DNA from: Hyaloperonospora brassicae
Lineage: Eukaryota > Oomycota > Peronosporomycetes > Peronosporales > Peronosporaceae
Reading direction: 5' to 3'
Assembly (NCBI GenBank): GCA_947650285.1
Contig: CANTFL010000550.1
Span: 62,001-126,000, forward strand
DNA: 64,000 nt
The position numbers and the translations under genes are program-made. Positions within the stretch are counted from its first letter, which is position 1, and every line of letters starts with the position of its first letter. Below are positions 10,789-22,684 of the stretch, piece by piece. Below the pieces are notes generated by a model. It was not told the DNA's origin. It searched no databases and saw only the letters and a program-made list of their open reading frames with translations.

Positions 10789-12096
10789 TGTAGTGGAGTG
10801 GTGATCACAATTTTCTTGTGATCCCGACTATCCACTGGCGCCCGGACGACCGACTAACGGAAGGGGTACCCCGATTCCGTGTTCTGTATGTTCTTGCTCA
10901 CCTTGTGTACCCGTCGGTGGGGCGGGTTGCGTTCTTCTTGGTGGACTTGAGCTGATGCTGAACTTGACCGTCTTAGGGATAGGTGTTGATCGGGTGAAAA
11001 TGCTTCACCCGGTCAAACGTAGGTGCGGATCGCGTGGAAATTCTTCACTCGATCGCTTGTAACTTGGTCTCTTTCCTAGAGTCGTCTTTGTCAGGGGTGA
11101 TGCTTGATACGCGAGCCTTCTGACCAGTTGAGCCGTCTCGCGATCTTGAATCTGAACCGTAAGGTTCATTGCGTCCTACCGCAGTTGATAGGGGTGTGAG
11201 AATTGACTTTCCGCCTGGCCAAACAATCCAAGGGCGAAGTTCGCTGAGACGTGGGTATCTCTCTTTTTAACGGGAGGCCAAAGATCCTGCCCGGGAGAAG
11301 TCGACGCGTGTCTTTCGTTGCAAATTCAATTCTGCTTAATGTCAACCAACCAAATACAAAACCTATGACTATGCCTATCTGTTCGCTAGATCACTGTTGC
11401 GTATCGCCTGTCTATGTCATTCATCTCTTACCTCATGCGGTCCACAGCATACATTCCGTAGTGGATCGCGGGCAGCGGATCGCTAGGTAGTGGTTCGCTA
11501 GGTAGTGGATCGCGGTATGTGATCCACACCAATTATGTGATCCACCTCGAACCGCTCCCTAGTGGATCGCTCCATAGTGGGATCGCGGTGCAGTGGATCG
11601 CGGTGCAGTGGATCGCGGTGCAGTGGATCGCGGGGTAGTGGATCGCGGTATGTGATCCACACCAATTATGTGTCCACACAATTAAGCATTACACACCCAG
11701 TGTGGGTCGTGATCAATCTTTCGAGTCTCTGATCGAGCATCTACCGTCGGGTCGCAGTCATTTCTGAGACCTCGCATGTTTGATGATTTTGGCGATACAC
11801 TCCTCCAGCTTGATTCCATATTCACCTATCTTCCATTGCCGTTAGCGATCCAGTACTCCGGTTGATGCTCACCCGTTGAGCGATCCGGTCCTTGTAATTT
11901 GGCGATCCAAGCCCTTGTAATTTGGTGATCCAAGCCCTTGATCGCGGGTCGCGAACGGTCAATTATCGATCCTCGACGATACTCATTCTCGACCGTTAGG
12001 TAGATATGAATAACTTAACAGTCATTTCTGTCACGCATTCGTATATTTACATCCTGCGTCACAACACCACGGTTAAATGTCGTGATCATTTTACCA
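10789..12096 (-). repeat. 5' LTR of the first Ty3/Gypsy element (right copy)
   Basis: It starts TGTAGTGGAG and ends ACCA, followed at once by the target duplication AAGATG. It carries the same GTGGATCGCGG array (11458-11677) as the left copy. As the 5' LTR on the minus strand it should hold the promoter, but no core promoter element can be named. Confidence 0.92.
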
Positions 12097-12102
12097 AAGA
12101 TG

Positions 12103-13763
12103 TAAATGGTATTGGGTTTGCATACTAGTGGTCACCTACGTCGTTGGTGTACAGGGGTCAGTGGACAACGCTAGGATCTAAAGGAGCTCGCAAGACAAGA
12201 ATTAAAGGAAAGTGACAGACTGTTTTGCTCAGCATGACAGTATTGTGATTATGTTTTCGACGCGCATGTCACTACAAACGATGACAGTATGCAGCTGCGA
12301 TCTAATGTTGGGCATATCTGTATCGTGACTGACAGGACGACTGGATAATCAGTGTGGATACGCCGACGCTCTCAAGATGCTGATAAGCCTACGTCATGAA
12401 GAGTGCTAGGTTGCAAAGGTACGTAGGCGACCCTGTTATTTAAATATATTTATATACTTAAGCGCTCCGGGGTCAATGGTATGCAGTGGACTGGCGAATA
12501 CGTCTACAACCAGCAGATGCTAAGGTAACGAATCCACGGTTGTTACCGCAGCTCTTTACGAATATCTAACGGATACTCGGCGCATGTAAATAAATATTTC
12601 AGAGTCACTTATTCGTCGAATGAATTGTCCAGCCTCGAGCGTATATGGATACTAATAGCTCGAGATTTGGCAGACGAAGGCACTACGGAACGCACTCAGT
12701 GAGCTGCAGCAACAACATGACGCGAGGTCCGGATCACGCGTGTCTATAAAGTACTGCACTTCACTCTCCAAATAGTTATGCTCGAAATAGCTGTCATTAC
12801 CATGAGCAACGTCCAATGAATTTTGACTCAGACTTAGGTTTCTGTCGTGCCCTTCAGAATTGCATCTGTACTTCGCTCCAGTAGTGGCCACACATAGTAT
12901 CGACTTTCTACATACATCCGACACGTCAGGATGCAAGTTTCCATCAATCTCGGACTGCTGCCGATACGTATTTGAGCTGTCTTTGTCTCGTTGACGAATA
13001 TCCATCCAGAAATCTGAATCCAGTAGATATATAAGTCGAGATAGGATCGAATGAAGGTATACAATAAGCTTTGCAGCACGTATTTAGCTCGGACCTGTAT
13101 ATAGTCAGTGCTGCACCTTGTATATAGCCTGTATTGCGTTAGTGTAGACCCTTGGATCGTACTTGTCTTACGTCAGTGCAGCACCTTGGATCGAACTTGT
13201 CTCACGTCAGTGCCGTGGTTTAGCGCGTATTTCTTGGTGGTTGTTTCCAAATGCTAAGACGTAACGTTTAGCACTGATGTGTGGGGGAGCCTTTACATAT
13301 ACATATTCATATATAGATCTGTACATATATGTTTGTATTGATCGCAAGACGCAAGGCTATGTACCGCTGTCGTTTTGCCATCTGTCAATACAAGCACAAA
13401 CAACGACCCAAAAATAATTGATTATATGTCTTTGTGTAGTTGGGGATAGGCTTGGGGACAGGTAGTCTTTCAGTTGAAAATGTAAAATCCGTCCCGTGAT
13501 ATTCGCCAGTATTGCTATATTGGAACTATTAGGTCTAGATGAGATATATTTAGGATAGGGTGTATATTAATGAGACGTAAATAGAAACATATCTCTTTTT
13601 TTACTTCGAGCGCATCCTGCGTTCTCAATATTGCGCTCCGATTGCTAGAAATGAAATGCACCATAAAGGCATTTATTTTTGAGGTCAACGGGCCGTGTTA
13701 TATATTAGTTTACAGGTCTTTTGAACAAGGATTAACAGCTGTACGAGCTTGAGTGACTCTCTG
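12103..13763. other. AT-rich DNA without recognised genes
   Basis: Only short random-looking frames are present, with no family resemblance. The direct repeat GTCAGTGC/GGATCG...CTTGTCT near 13140-13205 is a short local duplication. The start marks an abrupt end of the GATCG-rich composition of the first element. Confidence 0.55.
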
Positions 13764-14237
13764 TGTTACGGTATTACTCATTTCTTGATAAACGATATAA
13801 CATATGGAGATTTTCATCAGGGATGATATCCCATTAAAAGTAATATTAGAACCTTATTAGTTGTGAGGGATGGCGTGTGTCAGCCACCGGATACAATATT
13901 TTTTAAAGGGAGCTAATTCAGAACAATAGTATCTAGGTTAGGCACGTTTTGGCTGAGGTCTCCTTTGACACACTCAAAATCTAGTCCAGTTCCTCATTTA
14001 GTCTATTAGAGACGCGTACCTTGTTAGAATATCTCAGGTCATATAAAGAATAAGTCTGGTCTTGTCAAGGCGCCGACTTCGAGCACTCTGTGCTGTTAAT
14101 TTCACTAAATCGTTTGGTCCTTGGATCAAGAACTCTCAGCTTTAGCTTGTTGACTCGTTGAGTCGTTCTTATAAAACTAAATTTCTCGTTGATCAGGAAG
14201 ACTTACTCGTGCAAGAAGCGAATACAGATCCGCTACA
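13764..14237. repeat. Solo LTR, TGTTACGG...CCGCTACA family
   Basis: Over its length it aligns with 42668-43146: shared blocks include CAGGGATGA, TGTGTCAGCCA and CTATTAGA. It starts TGTTACGG and ends GATCCGCTACA. The flanking pentamers CTCTG (13759-13763) and CCCTG (14238-14242) fit an aged target duplication with one mismatch. No internal domain is adjacent, so it is a solo LTR. Confidence 0.8.
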
Positions 14238-17200
14238 CCCTGAGTTAAAAGCTACTTAGTCTTACAAGACTTGGTGGAATGAAAGCCGTTCAGTAAATTT
14301 CGTGGAATTAAAGGCTTTTTAATCCTTTCGGCCTTCTCTGAATCGTAAGATAAGCTAGCCCTACTACACCCCTATCTCACACTGGTCTCAGTACTACTCT
14401 GTGCCGACCACTATCTCCCACATCTCATCTTTGCAATACAATGAATCGAACGACAGCTCTCAGATCTATCCTTTGCATTATACTAGATCATATCTAGCTC
14501 CTAGATCTGGTCTCCAAATTTACTTTGTGTACGCCGGTACCAATCAGATTTGGTTTCCGAATTCCTCTTTCTAAAGACTTATTTGCGGAATTTTGTAAAT
14601 GAAGCCAGGTGGCCTAAACTTATCAGCCTATCACAGACGCATGTCATCATCCCAAGACTAAGGAGTAAATTCTAATGGGATGTACAAATGCGAACGACTG
14701 CTGGCCGAAATGACCAACTTAAATTAATTATACGAAACGTACGAACACCGACCACACGGATGACTGTCAGAATCGCCTTTGGACTAGTTTATCACTTCCC
14801 CGGCGTATACAGTTATCATACAGGCCCACCTAGTGCTTAAAGGAGATAAAGAGGGTCATGAGACCAAATGATTCAAAAAGGTGGTGGCCACTATGTCAGG
14901 TGTGCATTATTGTCTTATGGATCAAGCGATGCCGGGCATATTCGTGAGCAGATAGTACCGTATAATGCAGCGCTCAAGAATTTCTTGAGGTGGACTAAGC
15001 ATCTAATCATGTGTTGAGCGAGAATGGAGAAGGGCTCACACAGAAAAGTACAAGGTTCGCGCTTTTTACAATGCTTATGTGTTCTTCATACAGCCTAATA
15101 GAAAACCGCACAGTTATTATTTACTTATATATACATGATCGATAGTCGACACCAGCGCAGCTCCTCTGGTTTTGGCACCGATCGATATCTTGCGAGTGCA
15201 ACGTCTCCTAACAGACAGCTCTTTTGCTCTTTGTTCTGCACGAAATGTGTGTCGTCTTCAAGCAACAGGACCTGGTCCAAAAACTTTCGGGTTTCAAAGA
15301 GTGACGATCGTTATGTTTATCACCAGACCGAGGTAGACATATCGGATGATATAGTACAAACCTTGCCTTAAATCATGTACGTAAGACGCGCGTGTGTATT
15401 TCTAGCTACGCATTTCGTGAGGCTAAATGGTACTGCCACTAGATGCACGCACTGATTATATAATGACGAGTCTACGGAAGCTAGTATAGAATTTTCTCAG
15501 TCTGGATCAAATAATATCGACGCTACATCGTTCATATTCCGTCAGTCTCAGCACATCAATAATATAAGTGGATAATACGACACGTACAGGAAGCAAGGTA
15601 AGCATGACACGAGACCACTCGATATCCGAACGAGGCTGCACGAATGATGCACAATATATGAGGCGGCTTACATGCCAAAGTAAAGAATGGTGTACAGCAT
15701 GCAACCATTCGACGAGGCTAGACTGATTAGAGTAAAAGCGTATATACATCATATGCTATGCAACGGTTGTCCATTAAAGTGAAGCAACCACGTTGTATAT
15801 ATATATATGGTAATGAACATGACGAATAAAAAATCAAATGTCCTATAGTATGATATGGTGGACCAATAGGGGTTTGTCATATAATATAGCTAACACCTAA
15901 TGAATGATTTTGCAGTATTAGCTAATCGGACATATCAGAGAAGGGCTATCACTTCGCGACAGCGTTTCGACGTCTTTCTTACGAACAACGTTAGCATAAG
16001 TTCTTAGTGTCATATAATTGTCAAGTGCGAAGTAGAATGTGTTTCATACCATCAATCATTCCGGCAAAGTTGGTCCCTCTGTAATTAAATTATTGTTTTA
16101 ATTATCCATATATCAGCCACATGCATATGCGAGGTATTCTTCCTAATAATAATAAAACTTTACTTATTTGAGATATGTATGAATATTATATAGATGCTAC
16201 ATAAATCTGCAAATTGCTAGACCTAAACTGACATGTCTTCGGCCGGGTGTCTAAAGGGACATTTGTCCTTCTGAAAAGTTTATTCGTTAACACCAAGAAT
16301 AGACTCCTTGTTCGGCTAATCTACATCAAGACGTTCAAAGAATCGAATATATCATTACTCAACGGTCGCGAAACGTTTGCTTCATGATCCGTTCATGCTA
16401 TATCTGTGAATCTGCTCAGGCCTTCCACCCCATGCATCTCGCTGCTGCTTTAGCTTTGAATCAAGTACGATCGTACCTACTTTTGCGACTACATTCTCGA
16501 TCCCTCTAGTATAGCGTATCGACTGTGGATGCAATGTAGAAGGTGGAATCGTTCATGGAGCGTCTAACCTACCAGCAGCAATTCTTAGGATAGCCGCCCA
16601 CAGCCACGCGAAGAGAGAATCTGAAGAATTGACAAATGAGGCAGGTATGAAGAGCGAGCTGGCGTCGCACTTGATGAGATGTAGGAAGAGTAACATGCAA
16701 ATGAAGATAAATATCTTAGCGGGCATTAGATTCTCGACCGAATTTTTTTGTGTAGATAAACACATTCAAAGCGTGTTCTGACGTCTATAATATTATATGT
16801 GAATACTAGAAGAATGAGCGCGCATTAAGAGGTCAGGAAACGAAAGAATAAACCTGCAAGTCATGTTTTTCGACTCAAATTGTTTATATACTTTTTATGA
16901 CCACAGATGTTTTTGATTATAGCACATGCAGCAAAGTTAATGTTAGCATAATTCACATCGACCAAGGTGTGATCGAATATTGTGCAGCATATATATTCTC
17001 TTCTGCGTTTGTTAAATTTTCTAGACTCAATATAATTTATTTACAAGCGCCTGATAGAATTTATTTTCGCTGCAACGTACCGATTACGCGATTGTAACGA
17101 AGGCTAACACGTGAATAAAGTTGTGCAGCGATTCAATTAGTGATAACGTCATATATCAGCAAAAGATAATAAAAGGACTATCCAGATCCAAGGGGCTGTA

Positions 17201-20200
17201 ATTTGGATCAATAAGTGCTCGGAAGATCAATTTATAACAATCTAAATTGATATAGAAACCTTATTGACGACATTAGCTACTGTCCATATATTTACAAAGT
17301 AAAATATTTCTGAATGTGTGCATAGTTTCATGTGTCAAGAATAAATAGAAAATAGATTGCGGCAAATCGCTATTTGACGGTGTGTTACAAATAGTTCACT
17401 TGCGCAATGCTTGTATAGAGGTATGATACATTTAAAAAGCAGGTATAAGTCTATATAAACAGTTTTGCCTTCATTAATGTGATTTTGGTGAACAAATACA
17501 AACTCTATGAGAAGCATATATTTTAAAAAAATGGATTGAGTCGAATATTGTGCAGAAGCATGTGCTAAAATTCTATCCAAGCACCAAACGATTGCGTCGC
17601 GTAGTATCGATATAATATGGAACGAATGTGCGTTGCTCACCGAGAATGAGCTCGATCAAAAATAATTATGGCGTACAATGCTAATTACGCAACAAAGCAC
17701 CACGATTCTATATTTTTATATAATAACAATAGCAGCAAATAGAATGCGATACCATAATTACATTTTACACTATATCAATCTAGTACAGATAATCTTTTTG
17801 TTTCTTTTGTCTTTGTTTATGCATCAAGTAGCAACGTCAGCGTTCTTTACCATATACGTCTCATCGCAAAGCTAATAAGACTTTAATCGACTGTCTACGT
17901 CACAAAAGCGTCTTTAAATCGCTTCATCTGTAGTTGTAGATCACATAAGAGAGATACAGGAAGTAGCAATGACCTCAGACCGTCCTACCAATTAGTGGAC
18001 TACTATCTATTCCAGATGCCGACATGGTCACTAACAAGTGTCTTTGTAGCATACGCTACACAAAAAAGATTTTATGCGCACTGGTCTACAGCACAGCCTC
18101 ATGCTCTCATGTGCATACCCTATTATAAACAGCTTGTGTCGAGATTTAAATTTGACCAACCTGTCAGTCGCACCTCATTGTCCTTGGCTGTCATTACCTT
18201 CTACGTAAAAAGCGCTGTACTTGCCCTGTATAATTATATTGTGGCAGCGTCTGGAGATGATTGTGTCTTACTTGCGCGTGGCGTAAGAACTGTACTGGAT
18301 GACGACACCGGCCAGGTCCTTTAACAGCGAGTAGCGTATCATCACAAATATGTATAGCTTTTTTAACAATAGATACCTTCTTTTATAACGACTTTACTAT
18401 GATTTCAGAATTATTTATCCTAACCAACACTCATTCAACTTTTTTATGATACATTACGTGTACCCTATATCATATAACGTCGTACATGTCAGGGTTGTAC
18501 TTATACCGTTAGCTGAGGGCTGACGCCCGACTACCATCCTCAAAGATAAGTATCATATTTTATCCCTGTTGGGGGTTAAAGTTTATATACCATATCTCGC
18601 ATCCAAATTTGTAAGTGACACATATTGTATCTCTTATTAAAATAAATAAGTGACACTTGCCTTGCTTAGCCGCCCGTTGAGCACAAGAAGCGGAAAGCCT
18701 TTTTTAGTCATAAGCGCTGAATTCTAACGAAAGTCTTATTATCTTTGTTCCTTAAATCAGGCCTTAAAAGTCTTTTATCTTGCAGAATCACATATTGTAA
18801 AGCGTTGGTAATTCGAGCAACTAACCTATTCAAGACGTCATATTTTTTAACTATTTGACAAGGGTTTAAGTCAAAATCTTTGAGGTAATTGATGCACCAT
18901 TTTTTCCTGAGATTAGAAAAAAAAGTAGGGAGTTTTTGATCTTAACATCAAACTTAATACTCTCTCTGGAAATGTATTGTGGTCGACCGGCTACACTTGG
19001 TGGCACCGATAGTCAATAAAAGCCTGGGTCCGTAGCGACTGATCTTCTGCAAGAATGGAATAATATGCTCCACCATTTGTGTTTTAAAATATGTCGCGTG
19101 TTGCGATAATTGAATGATCAGGCTCAGATCATCTTGACTTTCTTGTATGGCGAAGCCTCATCCTTGATATACACACATTTTGACCGCTAGAAGCAATATG
19201 ATTACTTCCTAGTAAATTAAGGTCAAGCCCAGATAGCATCAGACATGCCAACACGCTTAATGTGTGTACTGGAAAAAGCACTCGGCCTAGTTCGACTAAA
19301 CGAATTATAAAGCGACGCTGTGTAAAGAAGGAGTAGAATTGCAATCTTTGGATCATATTTGAGTCATTGTCCTAGAATACGGCATGCTTTGTAAGATTAT
19401 CACCGAGAAGTACTGATTATCGCTAAAATTTATGGGAGATACAGGAAACGAGAACTTACATTTGAAAGGAACAAGACGCTACATTTTTCATATACATTCG
19501 ATGAAAATATAGGATTTACATGTGTTGGTAGGATTTACATGTTTTTCGCCGCCTGATCTGTCGAATTGCAGCCGTTTACGTTTCTAATCTTCCCGTAAAA
19601 GCAAGAATCAAAACTTGGCGGAAACGTTTCTAGCAAAATAACGCGTATGGCTGCTAACTATATGTACACATTTCAATGGTGAATCGTTTTACTGTGAATA
19701 TGTAAATAATTTGTGCTGGCATTGCAATATTCGAAGCCAACCTCATCACCTCTTTCTTTATGACAAGGCTGCGCAAATAGCACTGAATGATATATTTAAC
19801 TTTAAGGCATATATGCTTGGATCGAACGGGTTAGATCGAGCTCGACGCGATTGAGCTATTTATCCTTATCGAATTAGACAGATCCTATAATCCTTAGCAG
19901 CACTAATCATTTGTTTAAAGTTGTTCTTGAAAATTGCTACGCAATAAAGTGACATCCATTGATGCTATTTGCGGGTAATTACTAATCATATGCGTAGCAA
20001 TTGTCCTATTGCATATAGCTTAACGCTCCTGTAGCCGATTCCTGATAAAACTTGAAGGCTACTACGAGGAAAACCGTTACTCGCATTAGAGTCAGGATGC
20101 CCTGCTTGGGCAGACCTTGATTATGTTGTGCGCGGAGGATGTTCTGGCAAAATTGATCTAGGCTGTCAAATACATGTAATTATTGACCTTGAACGTGTGT

Positions 20201-22215
20201 GCAAGCCGGCATGATCGCAGTGAAAGCGACCGTACCTCTTTGACCGTTTTAAGAACATCATTTATATATATTCTCAGTGTTATTCTCTGGAAGTAATCCA
20301 GCAATTTGCTGATGCACTGAAATTGTATGGTAGGAAGGCTTTTTCCATTCATCTGTTGACAGGGCACGCGTGAAATTGCGCTGAATGTTTTATACACGGA
20401 GGCTTGAAGAATTTGTATGCATGGCAGCGTAAAAGGATGATTACCTTTTGACTGATACACGAGGCATATTCATCATAAGTCTTAATAGGCTCTTAAATAA
20501 GATCAAGTATAATTTACTGGAGGCCTTGGATTTATGCTTTATGATCTTTATGATTAGTGATATCGCGAAGATTCATGGCTTACCCTTCACTAGAAAGGAA
20601 AATCGCTGCGCGGCACAATCAACTGCCCAATATATTTAGAATGATGACCATTATATTGCAGTTACTTAGTGTACATTATCGACACAAAGAAATAAGCTAA
20701 TCTTAATGACTTAGCGTAGAACGGAACTATTCTCATCCATATGAGCTACTTATTGTGATCATGGTTCCATTCAGGATGAAAGTAATTGCGCCTGAGGCTG
20801 AAGCATCCTGATCCAAGTTCATGTATGTTCGTGGAGTGGAATGCACAATACACATAGACTGTTGGATATAAAATCGACTTATTCAATTTCAGTGAGGACA
20901 TGTTCGGTATAATGACGCATCATTCTGAACTATTCCCGCTAAATGCGCGTTGTTTAGGTAATTAACTAAGTTAGGTGCTCGGGATACGTATCGGTGAGCC
21001 AGATGTGGTTCAATATATCGCTTCTTAAGTAACGCAAGATGACATTATTGACAACGTCGAGGGCTACGTCATCACGGCGGCTACGAGGTCTGTAATTTCC
21101 ATTTAAAAGACTGCAATATTGTCTGACTGATAGCTGCAAGACGTGAATCGAATATGATATCACAGGGCAATAAAAGTACCACAGTATACGCAATTGCCAA
21201 TAGCAAAATCGGCAATTTGATCGAAAGTATTGATCCTATGGCTGTAAGACCTTCGGACCCTTTCTTAATTTTAGCTGATTCATCTAATATGGGGGTTATT
21301 TTGGCATCAAATAAACGCTACCTCTCCGATATTTTAGTCATTCGACCTGATCTTATGCTGATCGCATCCTCATTAGAAAGGAGTCGTTTCTTTGGTTTAA
21401 AGTTGGCACAGTTATTTTACAATTGATTTTGCGACCTTAATGATCCTCTCGATTTCTTTTATCTGCGGCCAAAGATTTTTGAAAAGCGTGTGTCATAACT
21501 CAACGTCCATCTTTTTTCAATATAGGTGTACCTCATTTTACTTTCGAATTTTTTGAGCGCAACTTATGAGATGCATGGCATTGTATGTATAAAAATAAAA
21601 CTTAGCCGTCATAGACAATGATTTTATTGCCGCAAAACTCGGAAAGCATGTTGATGGGGATCTAGTATCCCCATTGCATGACTACTTTATTTGTCGGACA
21701 GCCGAAGGGAAGTGGCACATATCCATGCAAATTCTAATGTAAGTACGGATTTAATCAGACACAAATGCCAATTTCTAGCGAGTTTATGCTGCAATATGAT
21801 ATGGTTCAATGTACTGTAGTCAGTGTAATTGTTTCAGTCGATGTTTGATTCCAGCTGCTTTGGTGAGCTAGTAATATTTCACTGACAGCACTTAGCACTC
21901 CGATTGATATGTTATGGAAGTGGATCGGGATGTACTAAGGGTATCTTACGCCCGGCTGCTTTTTAACGTCTCGTATCGCATTTGTGTAGACATCATCGAT
22001 GCTACGAACAAGCATATGTGCTTACGGTTTTTGTTTATAGTTGTGTTGAAACGGTCAATCCGATGTGGAAAATAGTATAGGTCATCAAAGATACATAATT
22101 GAGTACTTGCGCACCGAAACTCTGCACGCTTATGCTATAATTGTATTTTAGGTGTTAAATGGCTTGCGTTTAAAGAATCAATCAGTATAATTGAACTATA
22201 AGAGCGAATACATAA
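14238..22215. other. 8 kb AT-rich gene-empty stretch
   Basis: I recognise no gene, RNA or complete mobile element. Frames stay under about 110 codons and look random. A short AT dinucleotide run lies near 15798. This is probably decayed transposon DNA, but no family can be named. Confidence 0.55.
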
Positions 22216-22684
22216 TGTAACGGGGCACGCTCTTGCTCAGATAACTGAGCAAGACCTTACTTGTGTCGATAACAATACAAGGATACGTGCACCCGACGTC
22301 ACGTACACGTGTGGTGAAGAAGCGCGACTAGAACAATACAGAACCAGAAAGCTTTGTCTTAAGGAAAAAGTAGAAATTTATTTTAATATAGTCAAGTCTT
22401 CCTAATAAAACTGTCTTTATCTTGAGCTAACTATATTAAAGTACAATATCCTATGTGGGTTTCTTGCTCACCATCCATTGCGCGCGTCTAGCAGCGATTG
22501 GTGGTAAATCTGATTGACGTCGTTACATAAACCAGGAGTGGAGCACCCAAGAATATTACCCTCAGAGGTAATATTCTGCCAACATCACGTCTTCTAAAGT
22601 GACGTTGATTGATATATCGAAATAGATAACACCAAAAATTGGTATATTGGTATCAAATTTATGTAATGGGCTCACCCCATTACA
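22216..22684. repeat. Solo LTR, TGTAACGGGG...CCCATTACA family, with conserved hairpins
   Basis: It starts TGTAACGGGGCAC, exactly like the LTRs of the 43270-51287 element, and contains the shared block TTGCGCGCGTC-AGCGATTGGTG. It is 469 bp long and otherwise diverged. It holds perfect inverted repeats: TCTTGCTCAG/CTGAGCAAGA (22231-22254), GAATATTACC/GGTAATATTC (22551-22576) and TGTAATGGG/CCCATTACA at its end. The flanks CATAA and ACTAA are at best a worn target duplication. Confidence 0.8.

Larger units (their letters stand above)
288..12096 (-). mobile_element. Ty3/Gypsy LTR retrotransposon with a second RNase H; degenerate, recently moved copy
   Basis: Two direct LTRs (288-1599 and 10789-12096) bracket a 9.2 kb interior coding on the minus strand in the order gag, protease, RT, RNase H, archaeal-type RNase H, integrase. 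AAGATG flanks both ends (282-287 and 12097-12102). By eye the LTRs differ by about four substitutions and one 4-bp indel in 1.31 kb, so insertion looks recent. Every coding domain is nevertheless split by stops and frameshifts, and protease, RT and integrase lack catalytic residues. The copy therefore looks non-autonomous and was presumably moved by enzymes supplied from elsewhere. RT before integrase supports Ty3/Gypsy. Confidence 0.93.
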
